From positions 15,220,278-15,284,277 of the forward strand of contig CM033120.1 in assembly GCA_019321725.1 (NCBI GenBank): a DNA stretch of 64,000 nt. The letters run 5' to 3'. This DNA comes from Paulownia fortunei (taxonomy: Eukaryota; Streptophyta; Magnoliopsida; Lamiales; Paulowniaceae). The translations under genes and the position numbers were made by a program. The notes under the pieces are model-generated. The model saw nothing but the letters and a program-made list of their open reading frames with translations. It made no database searches and had not been told where the DNA came from. Below, in pieces: positions 25,609 to 35,822 of this stretch (within the stretch, counting starts at the first letter, position 1; each line of letters begins with the position of its first letter).

Positions 25609-26339
25609 GTTCAAGACTAGACACAAAAGACCATAGAGTTTATAGAGTGCAGGTTTTAGAAGGCAACATATTTACTCGACAGGATATACAGTTCTTTTTT
25701 CTGCTATACCATTCTACTCAGCTTGCTGACTAAAGGAAGTTATGCTGCAAGTACATATCATTAGAGAAAACACCAGAAGCATGTCCTCCCCACTACTCAG
25801 GTTGAAGGAGGTAGGAATCATGGATATGACACAGAGAAATACATATAAGGAAGTTCTGTTTTTTTTTTTTTGCTTTTCTTTTTGAAATCCGTCACATTAA
25901 GAAAATAGAGCTCGAGTCTTTTGATAAAGAATGCAATATAGGAGTTGGGACTTAGGTGATGAAGGAAAGTACTCAGTAGTGCATATGATGGTCACAGAGA
26001 TGTGAAAATATGTTGAGAATCTCTGTGAAACCAGGTGGTAGGCTGAAGAACTTGTTTAAAGACAATTAGTCGTTGTTTTATGAGTTTAGCACTTCATTCT
26101 GAAAATGCAATTACATCGTATTGTTCACATTTCATCACTCTCTCTTTTGTGTTTTGTTTATGATTCTCTTTTTTGGTGTTTTGTTTATGATTTTCTCTTG
26201 CAGTGTAACAGGCACTGGTTTTGTTTATTATTTTTATACATTATGATATTTTAAATTATAAAATATATATGATGATCCTTCACTCAACTTTAGAAGTATG
26301 TTAACCCCTATAACAACTCCTCTTTCCTTCATATTTACA
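25609..26339. other. 3' UTR and downstream flank of the CCCH gene
   Basis: Non-coding sequence after the TAG stop. A T-rich tract near 25860 and a repeated TTTTGTGTTTTGTTTATGATT-type motif (26150-26190, two close copies) are the only features seen. The polyadenylation site is not certain. Confidence 0.5.
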
Positions 26340-26712
26340 ATAATTCTAAACCCCGACCTACAAAACCATGCACGCAAAACACGCGGATCGGCCGCACAGT
26401 CTCCAGCCGCACACCGCCTCCTCCTACAGCCACTCTCCGTAGCCTCCAACAATTTCTGCCTGAAGTCCGAAAATTGAACTTCTTACTCTCACAAACCCTA
26501 GCCACCACACCCAACATAAATCGTAGCTTCAGCCGTCGCTCATTGCAGTATCCTCCATCTATGCATCTTCGTCTCTCCTCCAGCCCGCACCACCATTTTC
26601 TCCAGCCGCTCACATTCGTGGCCTCCTGCTGTGTAGCCCGCCGCTTGCCTTCAGCACTTCATTAACACCATTCTTTAGAAGAATCAACTGCTTCCGTTTG
26701 TCATCTGGTAAG
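26340..26712 (+). other. GC-rich, exon-like island of unknown origin
   Basis: This ~370-bp block is far richer in C and G than its surroundings. It carries one long open plus frame (about 100 codons ending at 26665, with LLSQTLATTP and SLQYPPSMHL) and an overlapping open minus frame (26335-26613). It contains the plant-leader motif CAAACCCTAGCC and is followed by a donor-like G|GTAAGT at about 26708-26714. It could be a first exon with 5' leader, a gene fragment dropped next to the Helitron, or a decayed gene. I recognise no protein family. Confidence 0.4.
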
Positions 26713-26793
26713 TAAAGTAAGCTGGCCAGCCCATTTCATTTTTAATTAGTCTATTATCTTTTGCATTGTTCAAATTTGTACTTTACTTTATAA

Positions 26794-26818
26794 ATATATA
26801 TATATATATATATATATA
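26794..26818. repeat. (AT)n microsatellite at the Helitron edge
   Basis: About 25 bases of alternating A and T immediately precede the inferred Helitron 3' terminus. AT-rich sites are the usual Helitron targets. Confidence 0.9.
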
Positions 26819-27654
26819 CATACTACTAAGGAACTCGTGTGTTGCACGTGATTTATTGTGATTCTAGTTAATTCATTGTATTATTTAATTACTTATTTAA
26901 GTAAAATTAAGATATTATATGATACTTTATAAATTATAAAATTTTAAATAAAATATAATTAATAAAAAATAAAATATTTTAAAATATTTCATAAATTAAT
27001 TATTGATCGATATGACATTGCACAACAAAACAAGAGACTTTCTTTCAACTTATACTTTACGGCCAATACTTTTTCTTAGAAATTGAATAAATTTGGCAAA
27101 TTAAAAAAATCTAAATGTTAAGCAATAAATAATTGATATTAAAAAACATCTATTTTACAAACATAAATAAACGTACAATTAAGTTATATTTTTTTTTTAA
27201 TGTGAATACATATGGAACTAAGCGAAAGGATTAGGATCCTTGATTAAAAATTAAGTAAAATACATATCCATTATTTAAGGATCTATAGAATTATGTGTCA
27301 ATTTTTATATATTATTTGGTGTACATACAACCTATACATAATATCATTAAATTATTTTAATTGATTATGACTATCATAAGTAATTAAATTATTTTTTGTA
27401 TGCTGCAATTTTTTTCACATTGCATGATTGTTAGATATTAAAACTTTGTGTTACAGTGAATCATGCTTCAATATTGTTTTTTTCTAACAAAAATAATATA
27501 TTAGTTACTACTAATAATATATAATATATTACTTAAGGAAAAAATATTTGTACGTAGACTCAAAATTTGTATATATATAATATTTTTAGTTTACGTCTTC
27601 TTCTTACATTTGATATGTTTTATTTAATCAACTATTGGTTATAGATATTAAAGT

Positions 27655-28730
27655 TCATCTAGAGAGAACGATATATAATTGATACTGAAAATACACTAAA
27701 TTAGACAAATAGAAATAAATATTTGGAATTGTTTGTCCTTGAACTTTTTTGATTGTCATTATAAAATAAAGTTTTATATGGAATTGTTCACATCTAAATT
27801 GACATAGATAACCTTCATTTTCAGTTGGCGAAAATGACACTTTAGGTATAAAGACAAGTTTTCCAGTATGTTGGCCAAACACAATATCTCCATTAATTAC
27901 ATTATTTTTTAAATACTGCATACCATTCCTGTACCATTACTCAATCCATTTTATGAGTTCAAATTCCTCAAAAATATTATTGGATAATTTCTTTTCAGTA
28001 CCAATTTATGAGAAGGCAAATCATTTGAGATTAAAGAGTTCAAAATATTTTCTTTATAATAGTAATTTATTTCATCAATAACTTCATCAAAACTGTTAAA
28101 TGTTCTTGTTTTTCGATGTTTGGCTTATCATGTAATGAGTTGAATGAATATTCTTATTTAAAGTAGGGAAAATAACCCTAATAAGTAGTAATATTGAATT
28201 TTTTTCATTGTTATACTCAATAATCAAATCTTCTTAAATTTTGATATTACTTTTAATATAACTTGATTTCTCATATTTTCTAACTCTAAGTAAAAACTCA
28301 CTGAAATTTGGATCATTCCTCGACTCATGCCTTGATAAAGTATTTTTTTTTTTCATTTTGAGCAACAAATATGATTTCTCCAAACTTGCAAAAATAGTTT
28401 GATAGATTATTACTTTAAGAACAATTGTTAGTACTTGTTGAAAATTTTCACAAAACACTACCAGATTTCCACCAAATTTTTTATCATTTTTCACTACGTT
28501 TTTTAATAATTTATCAATATTTTTGATAGCTATCATTTTGTCATTAGTATATCATCCATAAAAATAGTTATAGTTTACATAATAGTTCGACAAACCTACT
28601 TTACTTGGTCATAGTGTATTATTTGATTCAATTGCATCTATCGATATTTTGAAGCGAAAATGTATTTGTTCTACTCCCTGACCTTATTGTGAAAGCAACT
28701 CTAGACGTTGTGATTATAAGCATTATTTGA
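27655..28730 (-). pseudogene. Helitron PIF1-like helicase, C-terminal half, broken
   Basis: This relic resembles the SF1 helicase domain of plant Helitron Rep-helicase proteins, the rolling-circle transposase. Three consecutive segments match in order. One is GSRTNTFSLQ near 28640-28700, corresponding to a GGRTAHSRF motif. The second is 28234-28536, with MAIEALDR-like AIKNIDK, FGGNLVVF corresponding to FGGKVVVFGGDFRQVLP, then NFQQVLTIV and FSEFLLRV. The third is 27655-27921, with GKLVFIPKVSFSPTENEG, TIKKVQGQTIPN and LYIVLSR, matching the helicase C-terminal motifs. Stops and shifts interrupt it between blocks, and DEAP-type Walker B and Walker A segments are degraded or missing. It cannot encode an active enzyme. 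Confidence 0.85.
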
Positions 28731-30104
28731 TTTTTAGATATAAAATAAGTTAACAATATATGGTATATATATTTTTTTTGTATTCCATATGACCCATTAA
28801 TAAAAAAACTTCTTGCCCTTTTGTATGCAATCTAATATCATTAGAAAAATCTTATGTTATTCAGGATTCAACTTAGTTATGCGTTATAATCTTTCAGATG
28901 TATTTTTTTGATATTTTATCTTATATCTCTTTTGAAAAAATATTATTCATATTATTTATATCAATAAGAATATTTGGAAGATCATATAAACTAATTTTTT
29001 TTCTCCATATTCTTCAAGAAAAAATCAAACTTTTCAAAATTTCATCAACTTGTATTCAACTGATGTTTCTAATTTTTTTTTTTGAAATCTTTAGACATTA
29101 TTATGTATCCTAAAGAACTCTCACCTATGTTGTGCATAATATACACCCTTGTCCACTCCATGATAAATTTCAAGCAGCTCGATCAGATTCTTGACAGTAA
29201 AAGTGCATGTAAAGTTAGCAATGTTATCACTCCAATAAGCAAACCTAAAATTTTGTTTGATGGTTGATTGCATTTTATTTTTCAAGATTGACATATTGAT
29301 GGATATAAGTAACTTCAAAATTATGCAGCTAGTATTTAATGATACTTTAAATTTTTATAATTATTATTGTTGTAATTTTGTTAATTAAAATATATATAAA
29401 CTCGAGAAAAAAGAAGATGAATGAAAATTAATATGAAAAAATTAAGTATTTTAAAAAACTATAAATTGAGGTATTATGAAAAAAAAAATTATAGTTGAAA
29501 ATGCAACAAAGCAATGACATCTCTTTCAACTCATAATTTATAGGCGACACTTGTTACTTAGAGATTAAAAAAAATTGGCAAATTAAAATTAAAAATTCGG
29601 TATATACCATGTCAATAAAAAAATCAATTTGATATTTAATTTTTCATAAAAATTCAATATTTAATTTGATTTTAATTTTTTATTTCAATTTATCAAACTG
29701 TACCAAATATTGAATTTAATTTTTACAAGTTTTATAAATATTTTTTATCTAATTTTACATATTTTATCTAATTTTTTTCTTACTTTTAACTTACCAAACT
29801 AAAAATAATAATTTCAAAACACAATTAGGTTTTGTGAAGAAATGAAAATAAAGAAAAAAATGAGTTGAAAATATGTTATATATAGCTTTGTAATACTGTA
29901 ATAATTATTAGATTACCTTAAAAAAAATGAGTTGAAAATATGTACTTCATTTTATTGATAACTTCATTTTAGCCCCTATATGTACTTTTAAAAATGCTCC
30001 AATTTTATCAATTATATAATTGGTTAAGTAAAATAATATGTAAAAAAATCAAGAAATACACAAGTAAATGTAGTACAAAATTATTTTCTATTAATGTAAT
30101 ATAT

Positions 30105-30825
30105 ATTTACTTAAAAATTTTATGTTGAAATGTGATGATACAACACGAACGTTCATACAATTTATTTTTGTCATATTTGATTCTTTTGAAAAAAATTAAA
30201 CTCTGTTTGGTTTATTTTCAATTGTTTTGAGGAGAGTATTCTGAAAAAATGTATTCTAAAAAGTAAATTTTTAGAATGTGTATAGAAGAAAAAATTTGTA
30301 TGTTTTATTGAAATAAATTATATTATATATTTTTAAAGATATTATATGAATGGTAGATATATTGTCAATATTATTTTATTATGGTTAATGAGAGATATTT
30401 TTAATTATAAATATTTTGTCAATGTTATTGTATTGTAATGAGTGACAATATAGGATATGTAAGATATATATTTACTTAAAATATTTATGTTGAAATATGA
30501 TGATACAATACGAAGGTTCATACAACTTATTTTTGTCATATTTGTTTCTTTTGAAAAAATTAGGCTCTGTTTGGTTTATTTTCATTTGTTTTGAGAAGAG
30601 TGTTTTGGAAAAATGTATTCTAAAAAGTTAATTTATAGAACGTGTATAGAAAAAAAATGTCTATGTTTTATTTGGACAAATAATATAATATAGTTTGGAA
30701 CATATTATATGAATGGTAGATATATTCTCAATATTATTTTATTATGGTTAATGAGAGATATTTTTAATTATAAATATCTTGTCAATGTTATTGTGTTGTA
30801 ATTAGTGACAATATAGGATATAAGA
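30105..30825. repeat. Tandem duplication of a ~364-bp unit
   Basis: Two head-to-tail copies (about 30105-30468 and 30469-30825) share ATGTTGAAATNTGATGATAC, CTCTGTTTGGTTTATTTTCA and GTGACAATATAGGATAT, offset by 363-365 bases, with scattered substitutions. The phrase CTCTGTTTGGTTT is common in plant DNA transposons, so the unit may itself be mobile-element sequence. It lies inside the Helitron-like region. Confidence 0.85.
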
Positions 30826-31249
30826 TTATCAAACTATGGTAATAAATAATTTTGTATTTTTGGGAAAAATACCATTTCCAAAAAAATACAAATAACAAAC
30901 ACGTTTTTGTATCCGAAGGAAAAAAAAGAAAAGTAGGAAAAGAAAGCCAATTAAAAATTATAATATTCGAATTGACAATAAAATAGTATAAATAATTTTT
31001 TTTAGATTAAATGATCAACCCAAAATATCTGTTTTTTCATGAATTGATTCCAGTAGTGATTTAATATAAATTCCCAAAGTCAAATATCAAATGCAATTGT
31101 AATCGAGCTACTATGATTGCGATGGTAAAAACTAAGTCAAATGATTAAAAGAAATTTTGAATTTTGTGCATAAAATATGTGAAATATAAGGAATAATATC
31201 ATTTTTGGAATATGGTCTTATAATTGGTAAATATGATATGAAATTCAGA

Positions 31250-32235
31250 TGTGGGTGACTTGAGAAAGAAAAATCAAATGAATCAAATACTCCATCAATT
31301 AATGTAATTATTTTCGTATAAATGATTAAAAAAAAAGAATAAAATTTAGTCATAAATACACTTTAAATTTTGTTGTATTCTATTTTTTTTTCTTCAAAAA
31401 GTGAAATAACAAAAAATTATAAATATGACAGTGGAATGTACTTTTGAATTGATATAAAAAATAGATATTATTTTCACATTAATTTTAATAAATCTAATTA
31501 AACTGGATATAGTGAGATATATTTTTATACAAAATTGATATTCAGTTTTATTTTTTATTTTTTATTTTGATTCATCGAATCATACAAAATATTGAATTTT
31601 AATTTTTACAAATTTTATAAATAGTTGTTATATCTTATTTTTTATTTATTAATTAATCTTATACTTTTTTCTTAATTTTAACTTAACAAACTAAAAATAA
31701 TAAATTCATAATACAATTAGGTTTTTCATTTAATTTTGAACTTTTTTTTTTAATTTTTAGCAAATTTTTTTTAACAAAATCATAAAATCGAAAATGGTTA
31801 AAAGATAAGACAAAAAGTGAACTTCTTAAAAATATAATTTTTCCACACGTTTTTAGAAGAAATTAACAAATTAATAAATATAATATAAAATTCAAATTTG
31901 GGTGACTTGAAAAAGTATATATTAAAGGAATCAAATATCTTATTAATTAATATAATTATTTTCGTGTCTTCTAAGCACATGAAAATATACTTTTAATCTT
32001 GTAATTTATAAGATTTTGCAAATTTAATCTTATGATTCAAAAAAAATCCAATTTAGTCATGAATATACTTTAATATATAGGTTTTGCTCTATTATTTTTT
32101 CAAAAATTGGAATAACCAAAATTATAAATACAAAAGAAGAATGTACATTTCAATTGATATAAAAAAAATAATTTTATTTCCACATGAATTTTAATGAATT
32201 TGATTGGACTGGATATTATGAGATATATTTAGTTT
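31250..32235. repeat. Diverged direct repeat, two copies about 650-700 bp apart
   Basis: The blocks 31250-31550 and 31895-32235 share GGGTGACTTGA, TTAATNTAATTATTTTCGT, TAGTCATNAATA and GATATNNTGAGATATAT in the same order. Related shorter blocks (ATTTCGATTTAT, TTTTTACAAATTTTATAAAT) recur near 29640-29760, 32370-32490 and outside the region near 49500-49600, so this is a dispersed family. No protein is encoded. Confidence 0.7.
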
Positions 32236-32921
32236 ATTCAAATAGACATATTTCACAATAAAATAATTTTCATATAGTGTATCATATCTTTTTGTATTCT
32301 AATTCAATGTGACTTTTTAATAAAGATGAAAATAATTTGATAAACCGATGGAATCAAATCAAAATTGAAAAATTGGTATTTGGTATTTGATTTTTATTTT
32401 CATAAAAAATTTAGTATTCAATTTAATTTTGGTGTTTTATTTCGATTTATTGAACCATTCTACAATAGCAATTAATTTTTACAAATTTTATAAATGATTT
32501 TCATATCTTAGTTTATATTTATTAATTAATTCTATATACAATTAAATTTTATTATTTAAATTTGAATTATTTAATTTTTTATTTTTTTAAAAAATTCATT
32601 TAACAAAATAATTAAATCAAAATATGCACACATAAATGGACAAAAAAGAAAATAAAAAGTAAATTACTTATATATATAATTTTCATATATGTTTTTGAAA
32701 TATCAAATAAATGAAAGTAGAGTTTGGCTTAAATTTTTTTATATTCTCTTATTATAATTATTCTATAACTTCATTGACCAATTAAAAAAATAAATATTAT
32801 TTATTCTAAAATTTTGTAATTATTAAATTACATTACTACCATTAAAATTAATAATATCAAAAGAGTATTTTAATCAAATTAAAAATTAAAAAAAACATTC
32901 ACCCTTTTCTAATAGTATAGA

Positions 32922-33890
32922 TAGATATTTGGTATCATGGACATGATGATGGTATTTGAATTTGTATGTTCATATTGATTTTTCTTCTCTATATTATTTC
33001 ATTTATAATTGACCAGAGCTGGTGGCCACAAATCAAAAAAATGCCTAATCTCATTATATTTGTACACACAAATCTACTAAATAAAGGTAATTAAATCTGG
33101 TGGTTTCTTTCTTGTCCATTGTTCAATATGTCATTTGGCATTTGAAGAAGCTCAATCCATCACTTCTATAGAACATTGTCCAATATTAATTATGTCATTT
33201 GGCATTTGGAGAGGCAAAATCGGGCTAAAAATTCCTATAGTTGATGAGTTCATAAATTTGAAGGGGTTTCACTCATCAAAAATATTATTTTGAATTTTTG
33301 TGTAGTTTATACGCTCTGTGGTTTACTGAAATTTTGTGTCATTTATCCACCCTATCTATTGTGAAATTTATAAAGACCAACACAAAAAAGCTTGGAATTG
33401 GAATAGAGAGAAGAGAACTAATATAGCTTCTGTAATATAACTAATGTGCATGCCCGCCCCATCCAATTGGCTCATTCACAAAACATTTTAAACCCATTTT
33501 TCTTCATTTTTTTCCCCACTAACAGATTTTATATTTCTATAAAATGTTTTATCTCTTCTCCTTCACCCTTTTTCATGAATTTGTCAACTCTTTTTCATAA
33601 ATTTGTCAAACTCCTCACATTGTTCATAATTCATTTCTCAAGATCACATACATATGGCACGGTTTCACCAATCAAATATTCTTCAATTAAAAAAGACGCA
33701 ATTGAAAACTTATTCGAGTGTGCCATATGATTTCATGATGCTATCAAGCATCCAACAGTGCCGATTGCATACAAATCTTATAACTATAAGAACCAAAAAA
33801 TATTCTGTTAACTTGAGTTCGATAGCTTGATACTCAGCAAAAAAACTTCACTTTTTTACATTCAATTAAAATAAAATTTTATTATTCATT
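32922..33890. other. Intergenic region upstream of the tRNA gene
   Basis: AT-rich sequence with a short near-duplicate phrase (TATGTCATTTGGCATTTG at about 33128 and 33193). A 94-codon open frame (33446-33730) has no domain and looks like chance. Confidence 0.55.
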
Positions 33891-33963
33891 GCCCGTCTAG
33901 CTCAGTTGGTAGAGCGCAAGGCTCTTAACCTTGTGGTCGTGGGTTCGAGCCCCACGGTGGGCG
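33891..33963 (+). tRNA. tRNA-Lys (anticodon CTT)
   Basis: This 73-bp cloverleaf is a nuclear-type lysine tRNA. The acceptor stem pairs GCCCGTC with GGTGGGC (two G-T wobbles), followed by discriminator G; CCA is not encoded. The anticodon loop is CTCTTAA with CTT at positions 34-36. Internal promoters are visible: an A box TAGCTCAGTTGG and a B box GGTTCGAGCCC. There is no intron. A T run at about 33995-33998 could terminate pol III. The plastid lysine tRNA has a UUU anticodon and a large intron, so this is not an organelle insertion. Confidence 0.98.
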
Positions 33964-35822
33964 CATGGGAAAATAATATCTATGTCCTTTATTATTTTAA
34001 AATTTATCTTTTGTTTTCATACTAATATTACCTTTTGTTTTCCTACCAATTTTTGGCCTATATTATTTAAGAACATGGTATAAGACCATCTCTTATTTTC
34101 ATACCAAGGTTACTTTTTGTTCTCATACCAATTTTTGGCCTATATTATTTAAGAACATGAATATAAGACCTTGATTAACAAAAACTTATGTTGCATTTGC
34201 AGACATTTATTCTTGAATGGTTAGAACTGAAGTCTTACCATGTATTTATAATTCTATTAGCTTAAATGAATGGTGAAGATTTTTTGTTGCTACAATATAG
34301 ATAGGCTCTTTATAACAATTACCAAGAATCTTTATAATAGAAGGGAACATATATACTAAGAAAACTATATTTTTACAAATATGTAAAACATACTTTAACT
34401 ATCTAGAAGAATGTATGTGCAAGATTTTCTCCTTAACCTCCAAAATTTAGCCAAGGCAAAAGAAGCGTTCACTTATTAGCGATGTTTGGATGAAAAACAA
34501 CACCATATTAAATTTATGATTTTTTATTGTTTAATATCAAAATTCAATCTTTTAATAATACCAATATCGTCTAATTTATTCTATGATTATGATACAATAA
34601 TTGTATAATTTGCATACATACATATAATATTTAAGCAAGTTTTTGAAGTAATAAATTCAAGTTTTACGTATATCGAATCATTGATATTTATTTTATTTTC
34701 TTTAAGCCTATCTGCTCACTCCATTTTTATAAAAAAATAAATTATTTTATTTATCAAGTACACTTTAAAGCACCTTTACCTGAAATATCCAAAGTAAATT
34801 AAACCAATAATATAAACTTCAAAATGATATGTGAGACTTAAAAAATAAATAAAAACATTGCTTGAGCTACAAAAAATACATGACTATCAGTGGCAAAGCA
34901 AAATATGCTATATTATACTTATCATCATGTGAAATGTTATAATATAGTTAGATCAATATGAATTATTATGAGCAAAACATAAAGCTTGCCCCTTCATAAC
35001 GGTTTACAAGAAGACCTGGGTAATATTTCACAAATAATCTCAAAGTTATGGAGCAATATATATTCCCTTCATTCCAAAATTCTGGAATTATTTTGATTTG
35101 TATGGAGTTTCAAATGAAAATAAAAAATATTTAAGTCTTAATATACATCTACACTATTATCTTGAAAACTGATAGTTGAGATTTAAGAGTCAATAATGTC
35201 ACATTATTATTTAAATTGATTAAAGTCATACTTTAGAACAATCCAAAAACAAAATGTAAAATAAATAATTACAAATATTTTCCATGCATATTAAATAATT
35301 CATATTTTATATCTGATTAGTTTGTTGTCAATCAATGAATAAAATAGAAAAACAAATAGAATGAAAAATAGAAAAGTCAACTTCTTCTGCATAATTGTTA
35401 TACTCCATAATATAAGTTTCGCAAAGCTTATATTAAACATTTTATATTGAAAATAAGCTCTTAAACAGTGAGGTAGGTTTATACCATTCTAATTAAACGA
35501 AGATCTAAAGAAAGCGATCAGGAGAAAAAAATCACTCCGTTGGAATTATCTGAACTGAATGATTTAATAAAATGCCAAAAAAATTATTACTGAAGAGTTA
35601 ACAAAAACAAATACTAATTTTTCAGCTTATACAGATTAATTTGTTCGTAATAATAGAGAAAATAATGTGTCAATAATATCTTAGATAGAAAAAAAATAAT
35701 TAATAAACTTCAAAGCATCTCAAGCAAACATAGGAAAAGTACTCCTATGCTTATATGACAAGGTCGGTTTAGCTGTGTGATTCCAAATGACCCGAGTAGG
35801 GTCCCTTCAATGCCACTTCTAT
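33964..35822. other. Intergenic region between the tRNA and the kinesin 3' end
   Basis: AT-rich sequence with no supportable gene. It begins with an 82-bp tandem duplication (listed separately). The right end must include the kinesin 3' UTR, on the minus strand below 35823; its end is not visible. Confidence 0.55.
34010..34175. repeat. Tandem duplication, 82-bp unit, just downstream of tRNA-Lys
   Basis: Two copies share TACCAATTTTTGGCCTATA and TTATTTAAGAACATG, offset by 82 bases, with a few differences (TACTAATATTACC against TACCAAGGTTACT). It starts about 45 bases after the tRNA gene. Confidence 0.85.

Larger units (their letters stand above)
26823..32921 (-). mobile_element. Decayed Helitron-type region with helicase relic
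   Basis: On the minus strand the right edge reads TCTATACTATTAGAAAAGG (5' end at 32921), matching the usual plant Helitron 5' end. The left edge reads CACGTGCAACACACGAG, a short hairpin, about 10 bases before a degenerate CTAG-like 3' end (TTAG/GTAG) at ~26823-26826, followed by T. Between them lies a PIF1-like helicase relic in the same orientation (27655-28730). Sequence near the left end (about 27020-27110) recurs near 29500-29590, suggesting two related elements in tandem or nested rather than one clean 6-kb copy. A ~364-bp tandem duplication and other diverged repeats lie in the right half. No Rep/HUH domain was recognised. The terminal calls are from pattern memory, so exact bounds are approximate. 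Confidence 0.65.

Noticed and set aside
29121..29318. Helitron-associated RPA/OB-fold fragment on the minus strand
   Set aside because: A vague resemblance (NKMQSTIKQN) in a good location, but too short and weak to claim.
33891..33963. Organelle DNA insertion
   Set aside because: The plastid lysine tRNA is UUU with a long intron; this CTT tRNA is the nuclear type, and neighbouring DNA is not organelle-like.
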